NCBI GenBank assembly: GCA_037178625.1
Contig: CM074131.1
Span: 3,348,001-3,412,000 of the forward strand
Direction of reading: 5' to 3'
DNA: 64,000 bases
DNA from: Skeletonema tropicum
Taxonomy: Eukaryota > Bacillariophyta > Thalassiosirophyceae > Thalassiosirales > Thalassiosiraceae
The position numbers were made by a program, and so were the translations under genes. The notes below the pieces were generated by a model that did not search any database, was not told where the DNA came from, and worked only from the letters and a program-made list of their open reading frames with translations. This document shows positions 10,601 to 22,219 of the stretch, one piece after another; the first letter of the stretch is position 1, and every line of letters starts with the position of its first letter.

Positions 10601-13600
10601 AGTGAGCTGAAAGATCTGACTATGTCAGAGAAGCTCCTGATTCGGAGGTGTTCGCCCATGATTCCGTCGATGCACATCAAGGATGGTATCTATGGCATTA
10701 ACGGTCATTGCGTGTGCTTTCCTCAGGATATAAATAACATGTGCATGGAATTGCCACAGACTGAGACGAGTATGGTAACATTTGTGCGGCATATCAGCAA
10801 CCGCGTGACGGGGGAATCTATCAGCCGTCATTACAAAGTGAACAAGAGGAAAGTAATAGCGGCTCTCAAGTGGCTCAAACTTAATCACAGTGGATATCAT
10901 GGAATCACAATTAAGGAAACCAATCTAGATTGGATCAAGAATGGATCATTGTATGACGTCGCGAAGAAATACACTCTGAACACAAAGCCCAGCAGACGAG
11001 ATGCCGTGGCTGACGCCGCAGAAACACTGTCTGGCAATCAGACAGGTACACCAGAGGACAAGAACAACGAAGACGAGTTTGAAATGGAGACAGTACACCC
11101 GAACTACAACAATACCTTACCGAACTCGAAACAGGCCAAAATCGTGAAGGAATTTAAAGTTATAGCCAATGCAACGAATCAGAAGGAAAAGGTCCTCAAC
11201 TTCCCTCCCATCGACCACAATGCGCCAATAAAGTGAGTGTATTCTTTGCCATTGAATGATTCGATTGTGTTCAAATTACCACTCGATTTAGCTAAACCAG
11301 CATCTTTATCTTGTACTTGCAACATTATGCCAACGACAATCCATGTCAACCAATCGAAACCATCAACAGTGAGTTTGATTCGACGGGACAAGTGTTCGTG
11401 AATGCATTCCCTTGGCTCTTCCCTGGCGGTATTGGAGACGTGTACGATCTCAGACGTGGGAAAGTCAAAGATATCCGTAGCTGGGCCACTCACTTGATAC
11501 GGTACCAAGATGGAAGATTCATTAACGATCAGATGTTTTGCCTGTACGTCTTCAACATGCTGCAGCGTCATACGAACAATACCCAGGGCAATTTCTTTTA
11601 CAAAGACAAGAACTTCCTTGGTGCGAGTGTGAGAATGCCACCAACTGTGGAGGAGTTGCAGCAGCAGTTGAGGCAGGGTGATATGAGCTATATTAACAAG
11701 TTGCGATACATCGCTAGGGGTATACGTGGATCAGACAGTTTCTGGAGGGGGAAGCAGGACGAGCTAGAATCGTGGATTGACTTCCATATTTCACGTGGAC
11801 ACGGTCCGCCTACCCATTTCATCACGTTATCTTGTGCCGAAAACTGGTGGCCGGATCTACGTCGTCTGATGATCAGCCTTGAGCGAACTGCACAAAATCT
11901 CAAACAGGTCGAATTGCTGCAGAAAAACGACTTCAAGGCCATGACCAAATCAGTCAAGAGATTCACAGTGTATGTCAATGATTTTTTCATGAAGAGGTCG
12001 AAAGTCTTTCTCGACACAGTTGCGAAGGACGCGCTTGGTATCGAGCATTACTGGGCAAGAGTCGAATTTGCGCCAGGAAGGGGTCAGATACATCTGCACT
12101 TGTTGGGCATTTCCAAGGACAAGGCATATCTGAATGACTTCTATCGAGCAGACACGGAAGAGGAAAAGGCCAAAGTGCTGGAAACATACGCGACAAATGT
12201 GCTCGACATGACAGCCGACGTCGAAGTGAATGAGAACCACGTGTCGGACAGATCTCCCGACTCAACAAATCCGCTAATGCATCGGTTCTGCGAAAGCGTG
12301 CATAAGGGAGAGGACGCCCGAATGCTGTGCCAGGAGTGCATGGTGCACCACTGCAATGTGTATTGCCTTGGTACAAATACGAAATGCGAACGTCGTGAGT
12401 GTAGGTTTGGGTACGGTACGGAGACAGAGTACGGCAAGTGTGATACAGATGGGAAACCACTCAGCAAAGTATCGGTGATAGTAACAGATCAAAAGGGAGT
12501 GGAACACTTCCAACTACGCCGTACAAAGTCGCGAAAGTCATGTCAGCACAGTAGGACACTGTTGCAAACCTGGAGGGCAAACATAGATATCCAGCTACTG
12601 GTTTATAGGTCACATCCAGACAAACCCGATGTCAGCGAGATTGAGAACGTTTGCAAATATGTCGTAGCATACGCCAGCAAGAAGAACCACACGTCCAAGA
12701 AGGAGAAAGAAGCAGTGCAGAACATTGTGCAAAGGTAAGTGTGCTCTGAAGATGAAAGTTGTCTCTCACACTGAATTCAGTGCAGTTGTGTATTCCGCCA
12801 TCTTCTTTGGTAAAACTGTGCGGTGCACAATTTTGCAAATTGAAACAAAATCTTACGCTGGGTAACCTCACTGTATTCCGCCATCGACTTTGGTAAAACT
12901 GTGCAGTGCACAATTTTGCAAATTGAAACAATCGAACACTGTTAACCCCACTGCTAACACAACCTACCGCCACTATTAATTCTCACCTCCCAGCAAAAGC
13001 TCCGAGGATATAAGTGGTGTCCAAACATTGGTGAAAATGTCACTGAACTGGATGACAAGCAAAAGGCTCATCAGCATACAAGAGGCGGTGCACGAGATTG
13101 ATAGGCTGAGTTTAACACTCTGTTCAGATGTGATCACTTACGTGTCGGTTCAGAATTGTCTGAAGCTACGAAAATCATCCGACCCTAAGCCAAACGACTT
13201 GGTCTATAGCTATGCAAGCAGGGAGGAAAAGTACAGCAAACTGACCTTGGATCAGTACTTTTACAAGGAGTGGTGTAGGAAAAAGTTCATGATAGACCCT
13301 GACAGCAATAGACGCATGAACAGGATACTCATCGCCAAAGGACTCAATTGCAGACCACGTTACCCGGTGGACTACGATTATGCAAGAGGAATGTTGTTAC
13401 TTCACAAGCCATGGAGCTTCGACAAACCACTTAATTTACGCGACAGACAGAGAACAATCAATACATTCAAGTTGATGCTGCAGAAAAGACAGGTCCCTAC
13501 AAGTGTTTGGACCGAATACCAGAGAGCTGTTAGATACGCGCAAGAAAAAAGGATCGAATGTGTGGCAAGAAAAGGGACAATTCAAGCAGATGTCAACATT

Positions 13601-15832
13601 GACGAGCTCGACGATGACGAGGTAGATCAACACCTGAATCATTTGCACTCGACCCAACTCTCTGATAGGAAAGTGGATGAGTTACTTTTGGGGGGCAAGA
13701 AAATCGACGTAGGATTGAATCACGATTGGTCGAAGAGCTCGTTTGATGGAGAAAGAGACGTAACAATACCAGGGGAGGAGTACACAGTCAAACTCAGAGA
13801 GCAACGTGCCAGAGCCATGATGGACGATCATTCAGGCGCAACAATACCCACGAAATCTGACGGATCAAGTTACAACATCGAGGAACTGTCCGAGGAACAG
13901 GCGATGATCGTACTCGCCACTGTCGATACTGTGGTGAAATTCCTTGATAATGACGAGGATTACAAGCCGCTACGAGCAACAATTACAGGAATGGGTGGGT
14001 GCGGGAAATCGCTGGTAATTAACACCATCATTTCCATCATCAGGAAGCTGACCGATTCGAACAAGACAGTCCAGGTTGCTGCTCCTTCAGGCAGCGCAGC
14101 GTACAACGTCAAAGGGTGCACGTTGCACTCACTTCTGGGAATTAACGTACAGGTACCTTACAAATCATTGGACGCAAAAAGAAGAGAAGAAATGTGCAAT
14201 AAACTGAAAGAGCTGCTCGTACTGATGGTCGATGAAAGAAGCATGTTGGGCTCACACGTAACATTCGGTGCAGAGGAGCATGTGAGAGATTGCGCATTTA
14301 ATGGGCACAATAAACGGGAGAGGTGGGGCGGTGTCCCGGTTGTGTTGTTCTTCGGTGACGACTACCAGCTGCCACCGTCCAACAAGGGGGGAGCAATAAA
14401 CGGCTACCACGAATACCACAACAACGATAGGCCAAAAACAATGACAGGAAAGAGTAAAAACAATCAAATATGCGATTACGAGGGTAGCAAAATCTTGACT
14501 GAGATGATGACGGATGTGGTCTTCATGTTGACGAAGAATTTTAGAGCAAAAGACAAGGAGGATAGCGATCTCATGAACAGGATGAGAGTGGGGAACCAGA
14601 CTGATGAGGATGCAAAGCGCCTGATCAAACTACACATAGACGAACTCGGAAAATATCATCCAAAACTGAGGGAAGAGGTAGAAAATGACCCAAAGACGTT
14701 GTGGGTATACGCGAAACGGGACGATATGTCCCAGAAAAATGTAGACATGCTGATCAAAACACACGAACGACTGAAAGTACCAATAGCTAGGCTCAGGTGT
14801 CAATTCAGCAGCAGGATGGCGGGCAATAACACAGCATACCAGTCGCACTTTTACGGCAGGAGGCTATTCTACACCTTTGATGTGTGCGTAGGTGCACATG
14901 TTTGCTTGGAGTCAGCCAACATCGATCCCAACTCAGGATTGTACGTCTCAGCTATTGGGGTAGTTGTCGAGATCGTTTACGATAAGGATCGCTCCGTTGG
15001 ACCAAACGGTAAAGGTGAGGTTAGCCTACCGAAGTACATTGTTGTGGATTTCCCTACATACAAACCACCACCAGGCGAGGACCCATGGGACAAGAACAAC
15101 CCAACGGTGAGTAAAAGTTGACACACGAAAGACACAAGACAATTGCCACTCTCTGCGAAAACACTACTAACTCATTTCATACTGATACAAATGCATCCTA
15201 CCCCAACTTATTGCGCACAGCACGTGCCAATCCCACCCTACGAGCAGATTTGCAACAGAGGATGCTGCACCGCATTATTCATGCCATTGCAAATTGCCTA
15301 CGCCATCACCATCCACCGCTGTCAAGGACTCGAAGCTGGATTCGACAAAGGAGACCGCTGGAACCGCATGATAATAGATCCAGCAGATGAGTTGTGGGAG
15401 ATTAGCAAGTTTCTTGGAACAATGTACGTGGCTACCAGCAGAGGCAAAACACTTGGCTCCAAAGATCAAGCATACCCGTCGGACAGTGCCATATACTGGA
15501 CCGGAAGCAACATTTCAACGAACCGATTAAAAAATTGCAAGAGAAAGCAAAATGGCCAGTTCTGCGAATCGTACAAGAAGCGAGCAAATTGGGTGAAATA
15601 CTTGGAGGGGAAGGCAGAAGAGTCGAAGACAAGGTATAGCAAGAGAAAGTTGGAAGAAATCACAGAAACATCGTACGCAGCAGCAATCAAGGGCAATTTC
15701 ATCAAAGACAGGACAGACCTGACAACCAGGATTACCAACATCATAACCAACCCGAACAAGAAGTGGAAAGAAGCGAAGAAGGATCATGAAATCCCAAGTG
15801 ATTACTTCGCAGGATCTTCATCTGGTGATTAG
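7667..15832 (+). CDS. Ulp1 SUMO protease fused to Helitron Rep (HUH) and PIF1-type helicase
   Basis: Six exons (7667-8770, 8854-9270, 9363-11232, 11301-12734, 12994-15106, 15221-15832) join in frame to about 2,516 residues. Order: a C48/Ulp1 domain with QWLND (~208), SHWSLV His (~279), HLDSLG Asp (~313) and QGNGYDCGVHVC Cys (~377), giving a complete triad; an acidic tail with VEIIS (~464); a DUF6570-like Cys-rich segment (~845-990); Helitron-like N region and Rep with YWARVEF and the HUH motif GQIHLHLLGI (~1393); paired tyrosines in KYVVAYASKK (~1582); a PIF1 helicase with Walker A GMGGCGKS (~1941), Walker B LMVDE (~2021), GDDYQLPP (~2063) and HRCQGLE (~2346). It should nick and unwind DNA for rolling-circle transposition; the protease may act on SUMO conjugates. 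The 5' end is uncertain. Confidence 0.88.
9315..9341. repeat. 27-bp palindrome in the intron after the Ulp1 domain
   Basis: Left half GTAAAATTGTGCA is the perfect consensus. The right half has two changes. It lies 20 nt before the acceptor at 9362. Confidence 0.8.
12790..12953. repeat. Two ~83-bp tandem units with palindromes in the Rep/helicase intron
   Basis: The units start with GTATTCCGCCATC at about 12790 and 12873. Each carries a 27-bp palindrome (12810-12836 and 12893-12919) starting GTAAAACTGTGC. The second is perfect over TGTGCAGTGCACA. The intron runs 12735-12993, separating the Rep tyrosine region from the helicase. Confidence 0.85.
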
Positions 15833-15970
15833 TAAAATTGATCACTGCACAGTTTTACAAAACAGACACTTTCTCAACACAAAGAATACAACAACTCAAT
15901 TAAGCGTCTGCATCTGGTGATCAGTAAAACATCTGCAAGCGCACGATTCGATATATCAAGCACAGTTTTA
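15832..15970. repeat. Palindromes overlapping and following the helicase stop codon
   Basis: The palindrome at 15832-15858 begins on the last base of the TAG stop. The end of the gene (CATCTGGTGAT) is repeated at about 15910, followed by a longer, interrupted palindrome at 15923-15970. The gene end plus its palindrome therefore appears tandemly duplicated. Confidence 0.7.
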
Positions 15971-16026
15971 CAAAAAGACATTTTCTCGTGACGAAGAAAG
16001 ACAAAAACTAAATCGACTAACGCCCG

Positions 16027-16352
16027 TGTAAAACCTGTATTTCTTTCTCGTACAGACCGATTTAGATGCTCAAAAAGCGCATCTAGTACAGTCAATTTCT
16101 CGCTTTCAACAGGTACTTCTTGCTTTCTACATAGGAACACATACAGATCCTACGCCGGTAGTCTCTACCGAGGACTCTACGTGTCCCTAAAGTAAACCTT
16201 CTCACTAAAAAACACATGTACTGATTCCTACCTATAACTCTGTAGAATAATGGGGGTGAAAAATAATGAATTTTCCCACCTGTAATAGAAGGGCACCTGC
16301 GGCCCCCTATTACGCTGCTCTGCACTCCATGAACGGGGGCCCCGAGGGCCGA
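16027..16352 (+). repeat. Helitron 3' terminal module T1
   Basis: About 325 bp, shared with 21899-22219. It contains the AGCGCATTTA and CTTTCTACGTAGGAA words and ends in a stem of GGCCCCC against GGGGGCC, then GGGGCCCCGAGGGCCGA. The inner GGCCC-CGA-GGGCC is a compact hairpin. Its position after the gene and before foreign DNA marks it as a 3' terminus. Confidence 0.75.
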
Positions 16353-16628
16353 TCAATTTCTGTAAAAAGCGCATTTAAGCCAGGTACTTCTCGCTTTCTA
16401 CGTAGGAACAAGTACAAATTCTACAGCGGTATGGGTCTACAGAGCCTCTACGTGTCCCCCAGGTAAACCTTCTCACTAAATAGCTACTATACTGATTCCT
16501 ACCAAGATCCCTGTAGAAAAAAGTTTGGAAAAAAATGGAGAATTTGTGACCATAAGGGGTTGGGCACCTCCCGGCCCCGTTATCGACACTTCACTGCGCT
16601 TGTTTCGACCCGGGGCCCCGAGGGCCGA
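16353..16628 (+). repeat. Helitron 3' terminal module T2
   Basis: A 276-bp block nearly identical to 32207-32481 and a diverged relative of T1, with the same terminal GGGGCCCCGAGGGCCGA. It starts exactly where T1 ends. Copia integrase sequence begins within about 15 bp of its end. Confidence 0.8.
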
Positions 16629-16642
16629 TAAATCAATTTTCT

Positions 16643-17989
16643 GCTTATGATGTTGCGAATGCACGGAAAGCTCGCAGTCTCCAGCGGATCATCGGTCGTC
16701 CGGCAACAAAAGATTTCATGCGGTATGTGAAGGAGAATCTTATCCCCAACTGTCCCATCACCACTAGGGATATCTTGAACGCGGAGACAATCTGGGGCCC
16801 TGACATTGGATCCCTCAAAGGAAAGACGGTGCGACAACGTCCGGCACCCATTCGTGTCACCGTTACTGATCTACCACCGCAGATCATGCCAAATTACCGT
16901 GACGTCACCCTATCTGTTGACATAATGAAAGTGACCGGCGTTCCCTTCCTGTTATCTATCAGCCGACACATCAAGTTTGGATCGGCCGGTAAGCTGGACA
17001 CAATGAAAGACGCTCACATCCTTAAACACTTCAAGGCGATTGTCAGTGCTTATGCCATTCGAGGCTTCAGGGTAACAATCATGCTAGCGGATGGCCAATT
17101 TGAATCGATGCGAGGAGACATTGCAGACTTACATGTTCATCTTCATGTGGTTGCTCGTGATGATCACGTGCCCGAGATCGAGCGTTACATCCGGACCATC
17201 AAGGAGCGTACCCGTGCATCCTACAATATTATGCCTTTCCAGCATGTCCCGCCTATCTTCGTAATCGAAATGGTGTACAGCGCCGTCTGGTGGCGCAATA
17301 TGTTCCCTCTGTCGACGGGCATCTCCACCACTCAGAGTCCTGCTGAGATTGTTCTCAATCGTAAGCTTGACCACAACAAACACTGCGGGGTTGAACTCTT
17401 CGAGTATGCTCAGACACACGAAGAGCATGACAACTCCATGTCCCCTCGCACTATTGGTGCTATTGCCACCCGCCCTACTGGGGACGGTTCGTACAACTTC
17501 ATCAGCCTATCTACGGGACGCGTCATCAACAGACGCAGCTTCACCCGCCTCCCTTTACCTGAGGATGCCATAACAAGGGTCCACCATCTGGCACGCCGTG
17601 CCAAGGCAGCACGGAATCTTACCTTTACTAACCGTGATAATATTGATCTCGATACCCTATACGCCGACTTAGACCGTGATGAGGACGATCTTCCGCTTGA
17701 TGAGGCGGAGACCGCAGGAGTGGATGATGATAATGATGATAATGATGAAAGTGATGAGGATTATGACCCTGCAGAAGACGACGACGACGCAGATTCTGAT
17801 GATGATGATGATGATGACGACTATGGCAGCAAGGCAGATGAAAATGAAAACGATGAAATAAACCACACAACAAATGCAGGAGTGAATAATGCGCCAGATG
17901 TCGAAACAGCAGGAGTGGACGATGAGGAAACAACAGGAGTGGACGACGACGAGCCAGGAGAAATAAACGATGACTTACTCATCAAATGA
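16643..17989 (+). pseudogene. Ty1/copia (CoDi-like) integrase C-terminal fragment
   Basis: The frame is open from about 16643 (AYDVANARKARSLQ) through 17989. The protein has features of copia integrase and its C-terminal segment: a DGQFE-like motif, a glutamate region with IKERTR, SPAEIVLNRK, then YAQTHEE..NSMSPRT..AI, SLSTGRVINRRSFTRLPLP. A long Asp/Glu-rich tail with repeated TAGVDD words follows. The N-terminal protease and zinc-binding regions are missing, and it starts abruptly at the Helitron terminus, so it is a truncated element into which the Helitron inserted or next to which it was joined. No reverse transcriptase follows directly. Confidence 0.75.
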
Positions 17990-18776
17990 CGAGAACCCTT
18001 GCCATTAGTGTTAGATCCAACAGCTGACGTCGCGGCAGCAGCGCATCGGTATTGCCAATTATCATGATTGTGTACTTAGATTGATAAGAAGTAGAAAGGT
18101 TTACACAATACTTTATGATTGCAATGAAAAAATAATAGATCGACCGTGAGATGTGGACGGAAGCGATTTGCTGTCAACGAAGCAGGAGGAACACGCTGTC
18201 AGACAGAGAAAGAATCCAGACACGGATAGATGAAGAAATAATTAAGTATACCGATTCGGACTAATTTTTGTCAATTGAATTTGTCACAAATGGGACACAA
18301 TATCGATGAATGTAAATGCATGCGTCACCGGACAAATGAGAACCAACACCTCAGCTGTACATAATGACGTGTTGATGAAGTTGAAGCGACACGTGGCAAA
18401 ATCCAAAAAAACGAAAAGAAGCGCCGGGCGGAGGCTGAGTATGTCAGTTTTGTCACGTCCGCGAAGAATCCAGAGAAACTGTCAAGCACGAGAAAGACAC
18501 TTTGAATTGGTAAAATTGTGCACAATACAATTCTACTAATTTATCCTACATACCATAACAACAAAACAGAACATCACCATGCACCAAATACACTAAGACT
18601 ATGTCTACGTCATTGCAGAGCAACTTTATAGCCGGATTCCATTGTAAAAAGACTATATGTAAATGTAAAACCAAAGTGCAATGACCTACTACAAATGACA
18701 CAAAACTGGACAGGCCCCGAGGGCCCGCGCTGATCCCGCCACAGGCACCACCACGCTCGCCACATTCTGCGCGCCC
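17990..18776. other. Intergenic debris with a palindrome and a GC-rich terminal hairpin
   Basis: I see no convincing gene. The consensus palindrome occurs at 18510-18536. GGCCCCGAGGGCC followed by CGCGC lies at 18713-18730, and gypsy sequence begins about 45 bp later. The section around 18600-18730 recurs in inverted orientation at about 27004-27180. It may be the 3' remnant of another Helitron subfamily. Confidence 0.45.
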
Positions 18777-20222
18777 CTGTTTATAGACAAAGTATTGACC
18801 AGACTACAAGACAATGGCTTTACAATTAATCCGCTCAAATGTGAATGGGGCGTGAAAGAAACCGATTGGCTCGGTTTTTGGTTGACTCCTACTGGACTCA
18901 AACCTTGGAAAAAGAAAGTCAATGCAATTCTGCAGATGCAGAAGCCGACTAACATCAAAGACCTCCGCATGTTTATCGGAGCTGTAAATTATTACAAGGA
19001 AATGTGGCCCTCGCGAGCACATGTCCTCAAGCCCTTAACTGACATGACGGGCAAGAAAACTTTCTCCTGGACACCGGAAATGGAGGAAGCGTTTAAGAAA
19101 ATGAAAGCAATCTTATGTCAAGATTGTATGAGCGCCTACCCTGACCACAACAAGCGCTATGATATATACACCGATGCGTCGGACTTTCAAATGGGAGCAG
19201 TGTTAATGCAATCTGGTCGGCCGGTGGCCTACTTCTCCCGCAAGTTAAACTCTGCTCAGCAGAATTATACAACTATCGAGAAGGAGTTGTTGTCTATTGT
19301 TATGACACTCCGTGAATATCGCACGATGCTGCTCGGCGCAGACATCCATGTCCATACAGACCACAAAAATCTTACCTTTCCTAATCTCAACACGCAGCGA
19401 GTATTGCGTTGGAGAATGTATGTTGAAGAATTCAACCCAACTATCCACTACGTGCCAGGACCCAAGAATATCCTAGCCGACACCTTTTCCCGCATGCCAA
19501 CAGACGCGGACGAGGCTGAACCAGCATCTGAAATGGACAAGCAACATGAGGATAATTTTTCTCTTTGTTATCATTTTGTTCGTCTTTCTGAAGATGATCC
19601 TCCAGATGACGAAGTCATGGTGGGGAAGAGTACGATAGAAGAAAGTAATTTCTGCTTTCATACGCCGTGGATTACTCCAGGCAAAACTATTGATTATGAC
19701 GAAAGAAACTCAGCATCTGCCGAGAGCGACGCTGTGCCTCATACTTCAGTGCTCGACGACCCAGAGCTAGTCGAGTGTTTTCTTAACTTACCTCAGTTGG
19801 CGGCTGCGAATGAATCACCGCTACGATGGGAAAATGTACATGAGATGCAGCAGACCGATGATCAGCTGCAAGAGTACTTACAACGGTTTCCAGATAGGTA
19901 CCGATACAAGATGATCGAAGGACATCCAATTTTGGTACACACCAAACCAGGTGATAACCCTGACACGCAATGGAAGATTGCATTGCCACTCAATATGATA
20001 CCGCAGACAATTGCGTTTTATCACGCTATACTTGGACATCCAGGTAACAAGCGATTAAGAGAATCACTACAAGCTAGATACTATCATCCGCAGCTGCGAA
20101 GCTTCTGCGAACGTCATCATTGCGATGTATGCCAAAGAGAGAAACTCGATGGACCTGGATATATTGTATCTGGAGCCGCGTCTGAGGTGGAATCTCTGTT
20201 GTCTGTCGAGGATAGTGCATAA
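18777..20222 (+). pseudogene. Ty3/gypsy polymerase fragment: RT thumb, RNase H, integrase zinc finger
   Basis: Open from 18777 to the stop at 20222. It begins within the RT palm/thumb (DKVLTRLQDNGFTINPLKCE, then LGFWLTPTGLKP), continues through RNase H with catalytic Asp/Glu positions in YTDAS, IEKEL and HTDHKNL, and ends in the HHCC zinc domain of integrase (HAILGHPGNKRL ... CDVCQREK). Homology stops near GPGY at about 20160; the last 20 codons are unrelated, marking a junction with the next element. The RT active site and integrase core are absent, so the fragment is not functional. Confidence 0.85.
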
Positions 20223-20352
20223 AGGGGTTGGCTAGCTGGATCTTCACGTGTGGGGTTTAGTATAGTCTTTTATTTCTATAACAGCAAGCGCCTAGGGGTT
20301 GCATGAGCACTGCCCGCGGACTTGTTAGTCCATTCGTTGGGAAAGACGTGTA

Positions 20353-20870
20353 ATGCCCGAAGGCCAAGTTACACACCTAGCGGCCGTAAGTGGCAGGCAA
20401 GCGCAAGTGCATCAAAGTCGGGCATCATCGACTGTGGCGGAGCTGTCTCATGTTGGACAAGAGCAGGAGACTAATGCCGATGGCGCGACTTCAAATGTTG
20501 GATGTAATGGCAATGGGTTTCGTCGTTTGATGAGTCAACCTTGCGGCCTTGAGCGTGTCGCATGTTCTTCGAAGTCGGCCGATGCTTCGACCTCATCTAC
20601 TTTGACGGAGTTGTCTCACACTCACAGCGGACTGAAACGGGGGCATGTTTCGAAGGAGGCTTCAACTTCTAACTGGAAATGGTATGAATATCCTTGGGCT
20701 ACCATCCGCACAAACGATCCTATCTTCCGATCCATGGCAACATTTGTTGTTGACGAGAGTGAGAGAAAAAAGCTTGATAGCCTTCCTTTCAAAAACTATA
20801 CATGCAGTCGTCACGCCGCCAAAGCAAAGCAACGAAGCTGGGTCCAAGGCCAAGTTCAAGTACCAATCCA
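20353..20870 (+). CDS. First-gene N-terminal exon of Helitron copy 2
   Basis: One open exon of 518 nt ending at a GTGAGT donor (20871). The deduced protein has NGNGFRRL and IRTNDPIFRSMATFVV, matching NGKGFRAV and VRTDDRIFSLLASVAL in exon 1 of the MBD-like gene of copy 1, in the same order and orientation. The rest is Ser/Thr-rich and diverged. The donor phase (2) does not match the downstream retained helicase exon (phase 0), so a splice between the two would be out of frame. A short product is possible, but the gene is probably a relic. Confidence 0.5.
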
Positions 20871-20957
20871 GTGAGTTTTGTTCCGCGGAAAGTTGTTCTT
20901 GTGTTGTGTCTCTAAATACTTTCACAGACTAACACTAACACAACCACAACACAATAC

Positions 20958-20984
20958 ATAAAATCGTTCACTGCACAATTTTAC
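20958..20984. repeat. 27-bp palindrome in the retained intron of copy 2
   Basis: Left half ATAAAATCGTTCA, right half TGCACAATTTTAC. It lies 88 bp after the first-exon donor. Confidence 0.75.
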
Positions 20985-21098
20985 CAATTCACCAGCTTGT
21001 CATGTACATGTATCATTGTGCTGCAAAAACACTACTAACTCGTTTTATTTGCATACCGATGCAAATGCATCCTTCCAATTCCAACGTAATGCGCACAG

Positions 21099-21710
21099 CA
21101 CGTGCCCATCCCTCCCTACGAGCAGATTTGCAACAAGGGATGCTGCACCGCATTATTCATGCCATTGCAAATCGCTTACGCCATCACCATTCACCGCTGT
21201 CAAGGACTTGAAGCTGGATTCGACGAAGGAGACCGCTGGAACCGAATGATATTAGATCCGTCAGATGAGTTGTGGGAGATTAGCAAGAACCTTGGGACAT
21301 TGTACGTGGCAACTAGCAGAGGCAAAACACTTGGTTCCAAAGATCAAGCATACCCAACGGACAGTGCCATATACTGGACGGGAAACAGCGTTTCAACGAA
21401 CCGAATTAAAAATTGCAAGAGAAAGCAAAATGGGCAGCTCTGCGAATCATACAAGAAGCGAGCTAAGTGGGTAGAATACTTGGAGGGAAAGGCAGAAGAG
21501 ACGAAGACGAGGTATAGCAAGAGAAAGTTGGAAGAAATCACAAAAACAACGTACGCAGCAGCAATGAAGGGCGATTTCATCAAAGACAGGACAGACCTGA
21601 CGGCCAGGATTACCGACATCATCACCAATCCAAACAAGAAGTGGAAAGAAGCGAAGAGGGATCACGAGATCCCAAGTGATTACTTCGCAGCGTCTGCATC
21701 TGGTGATTAG
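21099..21710 (+). pseudogene. Last helicase exon of Helitron copy 2
   Basis: 204 codons including the stop, the same length as the last exon of copy 1 (15221-15832) and highly similar to it, starting HVPIPPYEQIC and carrying the AITIHRCQGLEAGF helicase motif. The open frame is preserved although the upstream helicase is deleted, which suggests recent loss. Confidence 0.85.
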
Positions 21711-21838
21711 TAAAATGGATCGCTGCACGATTCTACAAAAAAAGAAAATTTCTCACGACGATGAATACATCGACTAAATCCAGAGTCCGTCTGCATCAGG
21801 TCATTACATTAGTAAAATTGATCACTGCACAATTCTGC
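21710..21838. repeat. Two palindromes after the copy 2 stop codon
   Basis: Palindromes at 21710-21736 and 21812-21838, each preceded by a GTCTGCATC(T/A)GGT word copied from the gene end. This repeats the arrangement at 15832-15970. Confidence 0.75.
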
Positions 21839-21898
21839 AAAAAAGACCATTTCTTACGTTGAAGAAATACAACAACTAAATCGACTAAAACCTGTGCA

Positions 21899-22219
21899 AA
21901 ACCTGTATTTCTTTCTCGTAAAGACGGATTTAGACGCCAAAAAAGCGCATTTAGTACATTGAATTTCTCGCTTTCAACAGGTACTTCTCGCTTTCTACGT
22001 AGGAAACCATTCAGATCCTACGCTGGTAGGCTCTACTGAGGACTCTACGTGTCCCAACAGTAAACCTTCTCACTAAAATGCACATATGCTGATTCCTAGC
22101 TAGAACTCTGTAGAATAATTTGGCTGAAAAAATCTGAATTTCCCACCTGTAATAGAAGGGCACCTGCGGCCCCCTATTACGCTGCTCTGCACTCCATGAA
22201 CGGGGGCCCCGAGGGCCGA
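21899..22219 (+). repeat. Terminal module T1 of copy 2
   Basis: Nearly identical to 16027-16352 and ends in the same GGGGCCCCGAGGGCCGA. Here module T2 is absent and copia coding sequence follows at once. Confidence 0.8.

Larger units (their letters stand above)
1..16628 (+). mobile_element. Giant Helitron-like element, copy 1 (left end outside window)
   Basis: This is the largest unit in the window. It joins a Helitron Rep/helicase gene with an N-terminal Ulp1 protease (7667-15832), an upstream methyl-CpG-binding-like gene (3596-7341) and a divergent unknown gene (1-2722). I group the three because their introns share the same 27-bp palindrome, seen nowhere else in the window except in related copies. 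The right end falls in two GC-rich terminal modules ending at 16352 and 16628, beyond which sequence changes abruptly to copia integrase. The left end is not visible, so full length is unknown but exceeds 16 kb. The reading frames appear intact, so the copy could be autonomous; that is inference. The 3' terminus lacks the canonical CTRR of plant Helitrons. Confidence 0.75.
20164..22219 (+). mobile_element. Internally deleted Helitron-like copy 2
   Basis: About 2.06 kb. It retains a first-gene exon (20353-20870), an intron palindrome (20958-20984), the complete last helicase exon (21099-21710), post-stop palindromes and terminal module T1 ending at 22219. All Ulp1, Rep and Walker-motif exons are gone. 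The left boundary is set only by the end of gypsy homology and is uncertain. It is flanked by gypsy debris on the left and copia RT/RNase H on the right. Confidence 0.7.

Noticed and set aside
17628..17933. His-rich reverse frame and Met-rich forward frame
   Set aside because: Shadows of the GAT/GAC-rich acidic tail of the copia integrase fragment.
18250..18360. Retroviral-type zinc knuckle
   Set aside because: Cys/His spacing fits only with a frameshift and lacks residues between the second Cys and the His.
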